From the NCBI GenBank assembly GCA_015061365.1, contig SUWS01000007.1, positions 1 through 64,000 of the forward strand: a stretch of DNA of 64,000 bases. Direction: 5' to 3'. The stretch comes from Lentimicrobiaceae bacterium. GTDB lineage: Bacteria; Bacteroidota; Bacteroidia; Bacteroidales; F082. Below are positions 25,129 to 34,762 of the stretch, piece after piece (within the stretch, counting starts at the first letter, position 1; each line of letters starts with the position of its first letter). The notes beneath the pieces were generated by a model. The model had not been told where the DNA came from, did no database searches, and saw nothing but the letters and a program-made list of their open reading frames with translations. The position numbers and the translations under genes are program-made.

Positions 25129-25860
25129 ATGTACGCTTTATTTAAAAAAGAGATAAGTAACTTCTTAAATTCGCTCATAGGAATCATGGTGATAGTGGTT
25201 TTCTTGCTTATCACGGGTTTGTTCCTTTGGGTTTTTCAAAGTGATTTTAACATAATGACCTTCGGGTACGCTAACTTAGACAGTCTTTTCATCCTGGCAC
25301 CATGGGTGTTTTTATTCTTGGTTCCGGCTGTCACCATGCGTAGTTTCGCCGAAGAGAAACGTACCGGAACAATAGAGATGCTTTTCACGAAGCCATTATC
25401 TGATTGGCAGATAGTGTGGGGTAAATATCTTGCAGGTGTTGTGCTCGTATTGTTCGCTCTTATTCCGACTTTGATTTATTTCTTCTCCGTCTACCGTCTC
25501 AGTCTTCCGGTAGGTAATGTTGATAGCGGAGGAATATGGGGTTCTTACATCGGACTTTTCTTCCTTAGCGCGACATTCGTCTCTATAGGATTGTTCTGTA
25601 GCTCCGTCACCAACAACCAGATACTTGCCTTCCTTCTTTCAGTGTTTTTGTGCGGATTCCTTTACATCGGTTTCGATATGATTTACTCGATGGCACTATT
25701 CGGGAAAGTGGATTTGTTTATCCAGCATCTCGGAATATCATCGCATTATGCCTCGTTGAGCCGTGGCGTTATCGACACACGCGACGTGCTTTACTTCATA
25801 AGTGTGATTGTTTTGTTCTTGTCGATGACGAAATTAGTGCTTTCAAGTCGTAAATGGTAA
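25129..25860 (+). CDS. gldF: Gliding-type ABC transporter permease GldF
   Basis: 243 residues with about six membrane helices of the ABC-2 type. The conserved segment RSFAEEKRTGTIEMLFTKPLSDWQI (read in parts: FAEEKRTGTIEML, TKPLSDWQIVWGKY) is typical of GldF. With GldG and an ATPase (GldA, not in this window) it forms a transporter linked genetically to gliding and the Gld machinery in Bacteroidota; many non-gliding members also keep it. It is followed by gldG 12 bases later. Gliding itself is not implied. Confidence 0.9.
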   Translation: MYALFKKEISNFLNSLIGIMVIVVFLLITGLFLWVFQSDFNIMTFGYANLDSLFILAPWVFLFLVPAVTMRSFAEEKRTGTIEMLFTKPLSDWQIVWGKYLAGVVLVLFALIPTLIYFFSVYRLSLPVGNVDSGGIWGSYIGLFFLSATFVSIGLFCSSVTNNQILAFLLSVFLCGFLYIGFDMIYSMALFGKVDLFIQHLGISSHYASLSRGVIDTRDVLYFISVIVLFLSMTKLVLSSRKW

Positions 25861-25872
25861 TAGGAGGTGAAG
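25861..25872 (+). promoter_or_regulatory. Strong Shine-Dalgarno site before gldG
   Basis: TAGGAGGTGAAG sits directly before the ATG at 25873. A full AGGAGGTG is rare in this window, where most genes lack one. It decides the ATG at 25873 over the in-frame GTG at 25867. Confidence 0.65.
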
Positions 25873-27612
25873 ATGAAAAACGAACGTAAGAATTTAAAGA
25901 GAAATCAACTGACAAGTTTTGTGATAACATTAGTTATCATTGTCGTCGTAAATATAATAGCTTCCTTTGTCTATACCCGTTTCGACTTGACAAGCGAGAA
26001 GCGTTACACTCTTTCCGATACATCTAAGGAAATATTGAAAAATCTTGATGACTATGTTTATTTCAGGATTTACCTTGAAGGAGAATTTCCTGCTGGTTTC
26101 AAGAAGTTAAGAAAAGAGACAAAAGAAATGCTTGATGAGTTCCGTGCATACAGCAAGTTCATCGACTACGATTTTATCAATCCGTCGGAAAGCAACGATG
26201 CCGCTGAGAGGAATGAGACCTATAAAATCTTATATCAAAGTGGTCTTAATCCGACAGAACTTTCGATACAGACTAAAGACGGAGCGCAGCAGATCGTGAT
26301 CTGGCCATGTGCTTTGGTGAGTTATAAAAACAAGGAACTGCCTCTCGATTTGCTCGACACCCAGGTCGGTAAGTCGTCGCAGGATGCCTTGAACAATTCG
26401 GCGCGGAATCTCGAATATAAATTTATCAGCGCGATAAAAGATCTCTCGCAAAGAGATAAACCTAATATCGCTTTCATAGAAGGTCACGGTGAACTGACCG
26501 ATAAAGAAGTCTACGACATAACGCAAAGCCTTTCCAAGAAATATAATGTAGATAGAGTAGCTATCAACGAACAGATTACTGCATTAAATAAAAGAACGGA
26601 GAGAAGCGACAGCAGTATCGTCATCAGTTCAAGATACGACGCCATCATCATAGCGAAACCAACGAAACCTTTCTCGGAAAAAGATAAATTTATCATCGAC
26701 CAATATATCATGCGTGGCGGTAAGGTGTTGTGGCTCATAGATCCTGTTTTCGCCACTATGGACAGTCTGCAAAGTTCTGAGTCGACGATGGGTAACAGCC
26801 TCGACTTAAGACTTGATGATATGTTCTTCAAGTATGGTGTACGTCTTAATAAAAACCTTCTGCTTGATTATAACAGCGCAGCCATCGCATTACGCACCGG
26901 ACAGATGGGTGGTCAGGCTCAGATAGAATATTTCAGATGGTATTATTTCCCGCTCTTGAACTCTGCATCTAATAGTAATATCGTAAAAAATATCAATCCT
27001 ATTAAGGCTGATTTCGTAAGTTCTATCGACCCGGTAGTGTCGGATTCTGATGTTCAGAAAATACCTTTGTTGAAGACATCGGATTACACCAAGGTGTCGG
27101 CGGCTCCGGTATTTATCTCTCTGAGTCTTTTACGTCAGGCTCCTGATACGCGTATGTTTGCGCAGAAAGGTCAGAATGTGGCGTATCTGCTTAAAGGAAA
27201 ATTTGAGTCGCTTTATGCCAACAGAATGACATCCGCTATCGTTGAGTCGGAAGAGATTGGCTTTATGCCGAGTGGAAAAGAAACCTCGATGATCGTCGTC
27301 GCTGACGGTGACATCATCAAAAACCAGTTCCATATCCCAAAAGGTTATCCGCTTCCATTAGGCTTCGACCAATATACTCAGGTGACTTACGGTAACAAGG
27401 AGTTTATTGAAAATGCGATCAGTTATCTCGTCGACGGTGAAGGTCTCATAAGTATCAGATCTCGTGAGCTGAAGATACGTCTTCTCGATATGAATAAAGT
27501 CAATGACAACACAATGTTGTGGCAAGTCGTCAACGTAATAGTTCCGAGCGCATTGGTCGTAGTATTCGGTTTCATTATGGCAATAATAAGAAAAAGAAAA
27601 TTCACTAAATAA
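25873..27612 (+). CDS. gldG: Gliding-type ABC transporter auxiliary protein GldG
   Basis: 579 residues. An N-terminal membrane helix (about 15-37), RFDLTSEKRYTLSDTSKEIL, then a long extracytoplasmic ABC_transp_aux-type domain with FIEGHGELTDKEVY and LWLIDPVFATMDSL, and a C-terminal membrane helix (about 552-572) with a basic tail. It works with GldF. The order gldF-gldG-DUF4340 is common in Bacteroidota. Close spacing (12 and 8 bases) indicates one operon. Confidence 0.92.
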   Translation: MKNERKNLKRNQLTSFVITLVIIVVVNIIASFVYTRFDLTSEKRYTLSDTSKEILKNLDDYVYFRIYLEGEFPAGFKKLRKETKEMLDEFRAYSKFIDYDFINPSESNDAAERNETYKILYQSGLNPTELSIQTKDGAQQIVIWPCALVSYKNKELPLDLLDTQVGKSSQDALNNSARNLEYKFISAIKDLSQRDKPNIAFIEGHGELTDKEVYDITQSLSKKYNVDRVAINEQITALNKRTERSDSSIVISSRYDAIIIAKPTKPFSEKDKFIIDQYIMRGGKVLWLIDPVFATMDSLQSSESTMGNSLDLRLDDMFFKYGVRLNKNLLLDYNSAAIALRTGQMGGQAQIEYFRWYYFPLLNSASNSNIVKNINPIKADFVSSIDPVVSDSDVQKIPLLKTSDYTKVSAAPVFISLSLLRQAPDTRMFAQKGQNVAYLLKGKFESLYANRMTSAIVESEEIGFMPSGKETSMIVVADGDIIKNQFHIPKGYPLPLGFDQYTQVTYGNKEFIENAISYLVDGEGLISIRSRELKIRLLDMNKVNDNTMLWQVVNVIVPSALVVVFGFIMAIIRKRKFTK

Positions 27613-27620
27613 ATTTAACG

Positions 27621-28724
27621 ATGAAAAAGAACAGATTAGCAATAATCATTACAGTATTTTTGATAGTAATAGCGGGTGTACTTTTATGGAATAACAGGTA
27701 TCTGTCGTCATTACGCAGCGACGCATACGACTTTACGGTGCGCGATACAGCGTCCATTACACGTATGTTTTTCGCCGACAAGAGCGGCAATCAGGTACTT
27801 CTTGAGAGAAACGATGATGCGGGATGGACCGTCAACGGCAAATATAATGCGCAACCTGTCATGATCGATAACATACTCTACACTCTCGACAAACTTAGAA
27901 TCAAGATGCCGGTGTCGTTAGCATCACATAATAACGTCATAAGAAACATGGCGGGAACCAATACCAAAGTAGAGATCTATCAGATCGTGCCTCGAATCAA
28001 TCTTTTCAATAAAATCAAATTATTCCCTCATGAAAAACTTACCAAGGTGTTTTATGTAGGTGATGTGACGCAGGATAACAGCGGAACTTACGTCTTGAAA
28101 GAAGGTGCCGACAAAGCATACATAGTTCACCTTCACGGATTCAGAGGTTTCGTAAGCTCACGATTCTCAGCCGACCCTGAAGACTGGCGCGACCATAAGA
28201 TTTTCTCAAGCAGTATGCGCGATATAAAGTCATACACCTTAGAGTTTAACAATCAGCCGGAGAAGAGTTTCGTGATAAATGAAATAGGGAATTTTAAATT
28301 CGAGATGAAACATTTGGACGGAACTCCTATAGATGTCGATACCGTGAAGATGCTAAATTTACTTAACTCTTTTAAAGACGTTCGCTTCGAAGCGTTCCTT
28401 ACTGATGTAGACGAGGATCGTCGCGACTCCGTCATCAATTCTCCTTTTGATGAAAGACTTACTCTCGTCACTAAAGACGGAACAAAAAGTGTCGTGACGA
28501 CATATCCTATGAAAATCAAAGCTCCATCATATATGCCAGAAGATGATCTTGACGATGATATAGACCATAAATATGCTTATATCGCTAACGATGACGAACT
28601 CGTTATGGTACAGGAATTCGCCTTTGGTAAGTTCTTACAGCCTGCCGCTTATTACAAAAAGAACAACAGCAGACATCAGAGAATGATCTATGTAGATGAA
28701 TTGGAAGAAATTCCAAGCAGATAA
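27621..28724 (+). CDS. DUF4340 domain protein, partner of GldFG
   Basis: 367 residues with an N-terminal signal-anchor (KKNRLAIIITVFLIVIAGVLL) and an otherwise soluble extracytoplasmic body. The DUF4340 pattern is visible in TRMFFADKSGNQVLLERND, WTVNGKYNAQPVMIDN and ADPEDWRDHKIF. The family follows gldG or its homologues and is thought to belong to the same transporter; its precise role is unknown. Eight bases separate it from gldG. Confidence 0.85.
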   Translation: MKKNRLAIIITVFLIVIAGVLLWNNRYLSSLRSDAYDFTVRDTASITRMFFADKSGNQVLLERNDDAGWTVNGKYNAQPVMIDNILYTLDKLRIKMPVSLASHNNVIRNMAGTNTKVEIYQIVPRINLFNKIKLFPHEKLTKVFYVGDVTQDNSGTYVLKEGADKAYIVHLHGFRGFVSSRFSADPEDWRDHKIFSSSMRDIKSYTLEFNNQPEKSFVINEIGNFKFEMKHLDGTPIDVDTVKMLNLLNSFKDVRFEAFLTDVDEDRRDSVINSPFDERLTLVTKDGTKSVVTTYPMKIKAPSYMPEDDLDDDIDHKYAYIANDDELVMVQEFAFGKFLQPAAYYKKNNSRHQRMIYVDELEEIPSR

Positions 28725-28801
28725 ATTAATAGCGATCAGTTTTCGGCAGTCAGCGGTCAGTTGCTGATGACTGAAAGCTGATAGCTGAAAACTAAAGAAC
28801 T

Positions 28802-29617
28802 ATGACATTGAAAATTGCTTGCGTGCAGAGCGACATCATTGCGCGGGATCCTTCTGCCAACTTTAAACATCTTGATGAGATATTTAATAAAATACAAGAT
28901 GATAGAGATATTATAGTTTTGCCGGAGACCTTTACTACAGGATTTCCCGCTGAGCCGGAATTGTTCGCAGAAGACGAAAACGGACCGACAATGACGTGGC
29001 TACATAAAAAAGCTAATGAGGGAAACTGTGTGATATGCGGAAGCTTTATAACTTCGTTCAGTCAACAGACTTCTTCCACTTCTCTGATTCAAAATTATCA
29101 TAACACTTTCGTCTGGATGAATCCCGATGGTTCTTATCATACATACGATAAACGTCATACATTCAGTATGGGCGGCGAGAAAGAACTGCTTAACGGAAAC
29201 AATCTTATAACAATAGAATATAAAGGATGGCGAATCAGACCATTCGTGTGTTACGACCTCCGTTTCCCTGTATGGCTACGTAACAATTACGATGAGGGAA
29301 AATTCGAATACGACCTCGCGATCTTGATAGCTAACTGGCCGACGCAGAAATCCTATATCTGGAATACATTGCTTTCAGCGAGAGCTATAGAGAACCAGGC
29401 CTACTACATAGGTGTTAACAGAGTGGGCATCGACCATAACGAAATACCATACATCGGCGAGACTAAAGTCGTGAACGGAAAGGGTAGGACAGTGGCTGAA
29501 ATCATCGGTGATAAAGAAGGTATTTTAGAAGTGGAGATAGATAAAGAGTCGTTGACATCGTTCAGAGATTATTTTACTGTTCATCGTGACTGGGATACAT
29601 TTGAAATATTGAAATAA
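28802..29617 (+). CDS. Nitrilase-superfamily amidase (omega-amidase/YafV type)
   Basis: 271 residues. The Glu-Lys-Cys triad is visible: Glu in VLPETFTTGF (about 43), Lys in YDKRHTF (about 120) and Cys in RPFVCYDLRFPVW (about 156). The FPVW and ANWPTQKSYIW segments fit the YafV/omega-amidase subgroup, which deaminates alpha-keto-glutaramate or -succinamate, products of transaminase side reactions. Cytoplasmic. It stands apart from the DUF4340 gene by 77 bases of simple repeat and from trkA by 29 bases. Confidence 0.88.
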   Translation: MTLKIACVQSDIIARDPSANFKHLDEIFNKIQDDRDIIVLPETFTTGFPAEPELFAEDENGPTMTWLHKKANEGNCVICGSFITSFSQQTSSTSLIQNYHNTFVWMNPDGSYHTYDKRHTFSMGGEKELLNGNNLITIEYKGWRIRPFVCYDLRFPVWLRNNYDEGKFEYDLAILIANWPTQKSYIWNTLLSARAIENQAYYIGVNRVGIDHNEIPYIGETKVVNGKGRTVAEIIGDKEGILEVEIDKESLTSFRDYFTVHRDWDTFEILK

Positions 29618-29631
29618 TTTTTTTACATTTG
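29601..29631 (+). promoter_or_regulatory. Promoter for trkA
   Basis: TTG (29601-29603), 20 bases, then TACATTTG (29624-29631). It overlaps the end of the amidase gene and places the start of transcription just before the trkA ATG at 29647. Confidence 0.6.
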
Positions 29632-29646
29632 CTCAAAAAATAAATC

Positions 29647-30987
29647 ATGAATATTATCATAGCTGGCGACGGAGAAGTAGGGATGCATCTGGCGGAGGCG
29701 TTGGAACATGGCGATCATAATATCACCATCGTCGACCCTCACGAAGAACTTCTGAAGATGATAGAGACACAGTCTGATCTGATGACTATCGTCGGCGATT
29801 CCACTTCCATCAAGGTGTTGCAACAAGCTAACGTGAAGAAAGCCGATTTGGTGATAGCCGTTTTACATGACGAACATATCAATCTTCTTACTGGTATTTT
29901 GGCTAAGAAACTCGGTGCTAAGAAAGTTATCGTGCGTGTCAACACTATGGAGAGTCTCAGCAAAGAGTCGTGGCGAATATATCAGGACCTCGGTATTGAT
30001 GGTATCGTCTCGCCGGAGGACATAGCGGCGCAGGAGATAATAAATCTGCTTAAACAGAATGTGGCGACAGAAGCCCACGACTTCGCGGGAGGAAAACTCG
30101 AACTTCTGATGATTAAGTTAGAACCTAACGCAAAAGCCATCAATAAAACATTGGAGGAAGTCATTGAAAACTTCAAGCACATCGACTTCAGGGCTTTGGC
30201 TATTCATCGTCGTCAGAATACCTTTATTCCGAAAGCGCACGATGTGTTTAAGGAAGGCGACCTCGTGTATGTGATAACGAAACCTCATGCTATCAAGGAG
30301 CTTATGCAACTTAGCGGTAAGACTAAATTCAATATCAATAATGTTATGATAGTAGGAGGCGGACGTGTAGGCAAACTTACAGCTAAACGTCTCGAAGACG
30401 ATCTTAACATCAAGCTTCTCGAATCGGACAAACAACGTTGCAGCGAACTGACCAATTTCCTCTCTGATACCATGATAATAAATGCAGATGCCAGAAACGT
30501 CGATCTTCTCGAAGACGAAGGTATCAAGGATATGGACGCTTTCATAGCGGTGACTGACAACACTGAGACTAATATCCTGACTTGTTTGCAAGCTAAATCG
30601 TTCGGAGTGAAACGTACCATCGCCATGGTGGAAAACATCGACTATATCGACATCTCTCAAAATATAGGTATAGATACCATCATTAACAAGAAACTCATCG
30701 CCGCAAGTTATATGGTGCGTTATACTCTCGGTGGCAACGTCTCTTCCCTGAAATGCTTGAGCGGTATAGACGCTGACATCGTAGAGTTCGTGGTACGTGA
30801 CGGAGCCGAGGTGACAAACAGACCGATAAACCGCCTCGATATGCCTGATGGTGCTATCATAGGCGGTATCATAAGAGGCGAGGATAGTTATATAGCAACA
30901 GGAAACTTCCAGATTCAGGCTGAAGATAGAGTGGTGGTACTTGTGCTTCCTAAGACAATACAAGAGGTAGAAAAACTGTTTCGTTAA
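29647..30987 (+). CDS. trkA: Trk potassium uptake regulatory subunit TrkA
   Basis: 446 residues with two RCK units, each an NAD-binding Rossmann domain plus a TrkA-C domain. The glycine-rich motifs are IAGDGEVGMHLAEAL (residue 4 on) and IVGGGRVGKLTAKRL (about 233 on); the acidic residues ending strand 2 are in IVDPHEE and LLESDKQ. TrkA sits on the cytoplasmic side of the TrkH potassium channel and gates it by nucleotide. The channel gene is not next to it here. The next gene starts 13 bases later, so co-transcription is likely. Confidence 0.94.
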   Translation: MNIIIAGDGEVGMHLAEALEHGDHNITIVDPHEELLKMIETQSDLMTIVGDSTSIKVLQQANVKKADLVIAVLHDEHINLLTGILAKKLGAKKVIVRVNTMESLSKESWRIYQDLGIDGIVSPEDIAAQEIINLLKQNVATEAHDFAGGKLELLMIKLEPNAKAINKTLEEVIENFKHIDFRALAIHRRQNTFIPKAHDVFKEGDLVYVITKPHAIKELMQLSGKTKFNINNVMIVGGGRVGKLTAKRLEDDLNIKLLESDKQRCSELTNFLSDTMIINADARNVDLLEDEGIKDMDAFIAVTDNTETNILTCLQAKSFGVKRTIAMVENIDYIDISQNIGIDTIINKKLIAASYMVRYTLGGNVSSLKCLSGIDADIVEFVVRDGAEVTNRPINRLDMPDGAIIGGIIRGEDSYIATGNFQIQAEDRVVVLVLPKTIQEVEKLFR

Positions 30988-31000
30988 AATTTTTAACAAA

Positions 31001-31762
31001 ATGAAAAAAATATCCGCGACCATAATAACATTAAACGAAGAAGACAAAATACGTCAGTGCCTCGAATCTCTTCAAGACGTGGCTGACGAAATTGTAGTCG
31101 TCGACTCGTTATCTACCGACAACACGAAGTCGATATGCGAGGAGTTTGGTGTAAGATTCATTGAACAGAAATGGTTGGGATATTCCGAACAGAAAAACTT
31201 AGCTAACGACATAGCATCTCACGACTGGATACTTTCTATCGACGCTGACGAAGTGCTCTCTGATGAGCTGAAGAAATCGATTCTTAAGATTAAGAACGAA
31301 GAACGGGAGACAAAGAATGAAGAACTTGTTTATTCTTTTAACAGGTTGAATAATTACTGCGGAAAATGGATTCATCATTCGGGATTTTATCCTGATAAAA
31401 AAATAAGAATCTGGAATCGTAAGGTAGGGAAGTGGGAAGGAATAGTTCATGAAGTGATTAAGTTTTCGACAAAAGTGAAAGAGGTTCATCTTAAAGGCGA
31501 CCTTTTGCATTATTCGTATTCGAAACCGGAAGACTTTGAAAGACAGGTGTTCAAATTCGCTGAGATGAGGGCGCAACATTATTTTGATAAAGGAAAGAAA
31601 AATGCAGGCTTGCTGAGCGTTGTTTCACCGATATTCTTCTTCATAAAACATTATCTTATCCGTTTAGGATTTCTCGACGGAAAAGAAGGCTTTGTTATGT
31701 GCTGGGTGTCGGCAAAAGCTACAAGACATAAATACAAGACTCTTAAGAAACTGAAAAACTGA
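31001..31762 (+). CDS. Family 2 glycosyltransferase (WaaE/KdtX-like)
   Basis: 253 residues, GT-A fold. The start KKISATIITLNEEDKIRQCL, the acidic VVDSLSTDNTKSI and the DxD-like SIDADEVLS are standard GT2 features; YSFNRLNNYCGKWIHHSGFYPD and ...VHEVIKF match the WaaE-type beta-1,4-glucosyltransferases that extend the lipopolysaccharide core. It has no strong membrane helix except a weak C-terminal hydrophobic patch. The acceptor is unknown. It follows trkA closely and precedes pgk by 59 bases. Confidence 0.85.
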   Translation: MKKISATIITLNEEDKIRQCLESLQDVADEIVVVDSLSTDNTKSICEEFGVRFIEQKWLGYSEQKNLANDIASHDWILSIDADEVLSDELKKSILKIKNEERETKNEELVYSFNRLNNYCGKWIHHSGFYPDKKIRIWNRKVGKWEGIVHEVIKFSTKVKEVHLKGDLLHYSYSKPEDFERQVFKFAEMRAQHYFDKGKKNAGLLSVVSPIFFFIKHYLIRLGFLDGKEGFVMCWVSAKATRHKYKTLKKLKN

Positions 31763-31821
31763 GAATCTGAAAAATTGAAAAACTGAGAAATAGAAAAATA
31801 ATCCTTAAATAACATATAGAT

Positions 31822-33069
31822 ATGAAAAACATTGAACAAGTAAATTTCGAAGGTAAACGCGTTATCGTTCGTGTCGACTTCAACGTTCCGTTGGACGAGA
31901 ATTTCAATATCACCGACGACACTCGCATCCGTGCAGCGATGCCAACTATCAACAAAGTCATCAATGATGGCGGAAAACTTATCTTGATGTCGCATCTCGG
32001 ACGTCCTAAGAAAAACCCTGACGAAAAATTCTCTCTCAACCACATCGTCAAATATTTAAGCCAAGTTATATGTAAGGAAGTCATTTTCGCTGACGATTGT
32101 ATGAAAGCAGCTGATAAGATCGCTGCCATGCAAAATGGTGACGTTCTTTTGTTAGAAAACTTACGTTTCTACGCTGAAGAAGAAGGTAAGGTCCGCGGCA
32201 TAGAAAAAGGCGAAGAAGGCTACGACGAAGCTAAGAAAGCTCTCAAGGAAAGTCAGAAGGAATTTACCAAGACATTGGCATCTTACGCCGACTATTACAT
32301 CAACGACGCTTTCGGCACAGCACACCGCGCCCACGCTTCAACAGCGCTCATAGCCGACTATTTCGACGCTGAACATAAGATGTACGGATTCCTTATGGGT
32401 AAAGAAGTAGAAGCCATCGACAAAGTGATGAAAGACATCAAACGTCCTTTCACAGCTATCATGGGCGGCTCTAAAGTATCAACAAAGATAGAAATCATAG
32501 AGAATCTTCTTACAAAAGTCGATAACCTCATTCTTTGCGGTGGAATGACATACACATTCAAGAAAGCTCTCGGCGGCAATATCGGTAAGTCGATTTGCGA
32601 GAACGATAAATTAGATTTAGCATTGTCGTTATTAGACGAGGCAAAAGAAAAAGGCGTCAATTTGGTTTTGGCTGTCGATGCTGTTGTCGCTGATGATTTC
32701 AGTAATGATGCAAATACTTTAATCGTTGACCCGATGGATATTCCGGAAGCTTACGAAGGCATGGACATAGGACCTAAGACAAGAGAACTTTTCGGTGAGG
32801 TGATTAAAAATTCAAAGACTATATTATGGAACGGACCATGCGGCGTGTTCGAATTCGATAACTTCAGCAATGGTTCACGCGCTATAGCAGAGGCTATCGT
32901 TGAAGCTACTAAGAACGGAGCTTTCTCCTTGATAGGTGGCGGCGACTCGGTGGCTTGCGTCAATAAGTTCAATTTAGCAGATCAAGTGTCATACGTCTCT
33001 ACCGGCGGCGGCGCATTGTTAGAAGCCATCGAAGGTAAGGAACTTCCTGGCATAGCAGCTATAAAGTAA
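31822..33069 (+). CDS. pgk: Phosphoglycerate kinase
   Basis: 415 residues, full length. It transfers phosphate between 1,3-bisphosphoglycerate and ADP in glycolysis. Substrate residues are visible in RVDFNVPLD (residue 17 on) and [11 protein letters not shown], and the hinge and nucleotide parts in [20 protein letters not shown] (about 215) and [15 protein letters not shown] near the C-terminus. The N-terminal signature and the [11 protein letters not shown] ending are intact. Its stop codon is immediately followed by the left end of a 197-bp inverted-repeat element. Confidence 0.97.
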   Translation: MKNIEQVNFEGKRVIVRVDFNVPLDENFNITDDTRIRAAMPTINKVINDGGKLILMSHLGRPKKNPDEKFSLNHIVKYLSQVICKEVIFADDCMKAADKIAAMQNGDVLLLENLRFYAEEEGKVRGIEKGEEGYDEAKKALKESQKEFTKTLASYADYYINDAFGTAHRAHASTALIADYFDAEHKMYGFLMGKEVEAIDKVMKDIKRPFTAIMGGSKVSTKIEIIENLLTKVDNLILCGGMTYTFKKALGGNIGKSICENDKLDLALSLLDEAKEKGVNLVLAVDAVVADDFSNDANTLIVDPMDIPEAYEGMDIGPKTRELFGEVIKNSKTILWNGPCGVFEFDNFSNGSRAIAEAIVEATKNGAFSLIGGGDSVACVNKFNLADQVSYVSTGGGALLEAIEGKELPGIAAIK

Positions 33070-33266
33070 AGGGGACATCTATAAATTCCCCGTTTTGAAT
33101 GATTTTGTCTAACACATGTTGAACTTTTTCAAGATTTATGTTTCTCTTTGGAATCTTTTCGTCTTTCTTTCAATCACATAGCTCGCTATGCTCTTTCAAG
33201 AAATACAAAAATCTTCTCAAAGATAAATACATAAATCTTTTGAAAAGCAATTTATAGAAGTCCCCT
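33070..33266. mobile_element. MITE-like palindromic element, 197 bp
   Basis: Ends are an 18-bp inverted repeat with one mismatch (AGGGGACATCTATAAATT at 33070-33087 and its complement at 33249-33266). Inner arms are also complementary (TTTTCAAGATTTATGT near 33126 with ACATAAATCTTTTGAAAA near 33230), and the centre holds ATAGC-tc-GCTAT. There is no coding capacity. It begins at the base after the pgk stop codon and could serve as pgk's terminator. Confidence 0.65.
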
Positions 33267-33297
33267 AAAATCTGCGAATCTGAAAAAATGAGAATCT

Positions 33298-33350
33298 GAG
33301 TTGAGACATACCGATATAATAAACAATACGTGATTGATGTGTCTCAACTC
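33298..33350. repeat. Palindromic intergenic repeat, divergent relative of the GAGACG family
   Basis: GAGTTGAGACA (33298-33308) and TGTCTCAACTC (33340-33350) form a perfect 11-bp stem. The inner sequence (TACCGATATAATAAACAATA, then CGTGATTGATG) resembles the units at 24905 and 25001. It could terminate transcription between convergent genes. Confidence 0.6.
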
Positions 33351-33361
33351 AGAATTGTCTT

Positions 33362-33493
33362 TTAAAACCTCGAGCAGGTCGAGCAATTGGATTTCTTCTT
33401 CTGAACGTTAACGGGCTGATATGCTCTCGAACATGACGAAAGTATAATGCCAATGATTAAAACCAATAAAGTTAGTTTACAATATCTCTTCAT
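33362..33493 (-). CDS. 43-residue lipoprotein
   Basis: A short frame from the ATG at 33493: MKRYCKLTLLVLIIGIIL followed by the lipobox LSSC, then SRAYQPVNVQKKKSNCSTC. The signal peptide and lipobox are convincing even though the mature part has only about 23 residues, with a Cys pair (CSTC) at the end. It lies 24 bases after the EnvC-like gene on the same strand and may be the last gene of that operon. Function unknown. Confidence 0.65.
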   Translation of the reverse strand: MKRYCKLTLLVLIIGIILSSCSRAYQPVNVQKKKSNCSTCSRF

Positions 33494-33517
33494 AAATTCT
33501 TCGAATAAATCATCATT

Positions 33518-34762
33518 CTAATTCTTTCTTATCCACAGTGCCGGATTCATGAATACGTTGTTGTGACATATTTCAAAATGTAATATTGTCTTGCCATCGT
33601 TAACATTGGTGTGAATATGACCGATTTCCTGACCTGTGGAGACTTTATCACCTACTTTGACATAAACCTTATCCAAATTCGCGTAAAGCGTAAAATACAG
33701 CCCGTGACGTATCAAAATGACGCTGTTACTGCCTTGACTCATGATTGAGCATACCTCGCCATTGAAAACGCTTCTCGCCTTCGATCCTTTGGAGGTAGTG
33801 ATGTCGACACCATTATTTTTCACGACGACTCTCTTCTGTGTCGGATGTTGTGAAGACCCGAACTTTCCGGTGATGATGCCTTGTTCCACAGGGTAAGGCA
33901 ACTTGCCCTTGTTCTGAGCGAAATCGTTAGATAGATTGTAGTCGATACTTTTGGTGTTGTTTTTCTTTGCCAGATCCTCTCTTTCATTCGCCTTACGAAT
34001 TTCTTCGGCGATGATCCTGTCAATCTGCTTGTGAAGTTCTTTGGTTTGTTTTTCCTTAGCGGTTATGTCTTTCTGGATCTGTTTCTCTTTCTTTTTCAAT
34101 GAGGCGATGTCCTTGTTGAGCTTGTCACGTTCTTTCAATAGTGAAGCCCTTTCATTCTTTTCCTGCGCTAAGACAAGTGTCATGCTCCTCTTATTTTTCT
34201 CGTTTTTCTCGAGTTTAAGATTGATCTTGATCTGTGTTGAATCAATCTCCTCAATCTTATCTTTTATCAGACCGTTGAGTTCTCTGATATAACGCATCCT
34301 TCGTATCGCCTGGTTGAAATCTTCCGAAGAGAAGATAAAAAGAAGATTGTTGGCTTTACCTCTGTTCCTATAGTTTATCACTATAAGATTAGCATACTCT
34401 TTACGATAAAGTTCTAAGTCCTTTTCCAAAACAGCGATCTCGTTCTTGTTATTCTTAATCTCTCTGTCGATGGCGTTAATCTGTTCCTGATACATCTTGA
34501 TGAGACTTTCCCGCTGAGCTATCTGCGTCTGCAACAGGCTGACCTGATTTATTGAAGTCGCCTTGTCGGTTGATGTTTCTTTCAATAACTTCTCTGCTAA
34601 CTTGATGTCTTTCTGGATAGATTCTATCTTCTTTTCCAACGATGACACACTTTGGCCGCTGCCCGTAATTGTCATCATGACAAAGAATATGACAATCCAG
34701 AATTTGCATGACAAATACTGTTGACCATTGACTATTGACCGATGACTATTATTATTTACCAT
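33518..34762 (-). CDS. Murein hydrolase activator EnvC-like, LytM (M23) domain protein
   Basis: 414 residues: a signal/anchor segment (about 22-38), a long coiled coil (about 40-270) and a C-terminal LytM domain (about 300-414) with VDITTSKGSKARSVFNGEV and LHFEICHNN. In true M23 peptidases the zinc site is HxxxD and HxH. Here the first site reads NNGVD and the last region LHFEI lacks the full HxH, so the domain is probably degenerate and works as an amidase activator, as in EnvC. Daughter-cell separation is the expected role. The N-terminus overlaps the previous gene by 7 bases and contains a TGTTGACCATTGACTATTGA-type repeat. Confidence 0.87.
   Translation of the reverse strand: MVNNNSHRSIVNGQQYLSCKFWIVIFFVMMTITGSGQSVSSLEKKIESIQKDIKLAEKLLKETSTDKATSINQVSLLQTQIAQRESLIKMYQEQINAIDREIKNNKNEIAVLEKDLELYRKEYANLIVINYRNRGKANNLLFIFSSEDFNQAIRRMRYIRELNGLIKDKIEEIDSTQIKINLKLEKNEKNKRSMTLVLAQEKNERASLLKERDKLNKDIASLKKKEKQIQKDITAKEKQTKELHKQIDRIIAEEIRKANEREDLAKKNNTKSIDYNLSNDFAQNKGKLPYPVEQGIITGKFGSSQHPTQKRVVVKNNGVDITTSKGSKARSVFNGEVCSIMSQGSNSVILIRHGLYFTLYANLDKVYVKVGDKVSTGQEIGHIHTNVNDGKTILHFEICHNNVFMNPALWIRKN

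Noticed and set aside
30118..31047. 309-codon minus-strand frame over trkA and the glycosyltransferase start
   Set aside because: It is antisense to two well-supported genes with conserved motifs; the product is Cys/His/Tyr-rich and resembles nothing.
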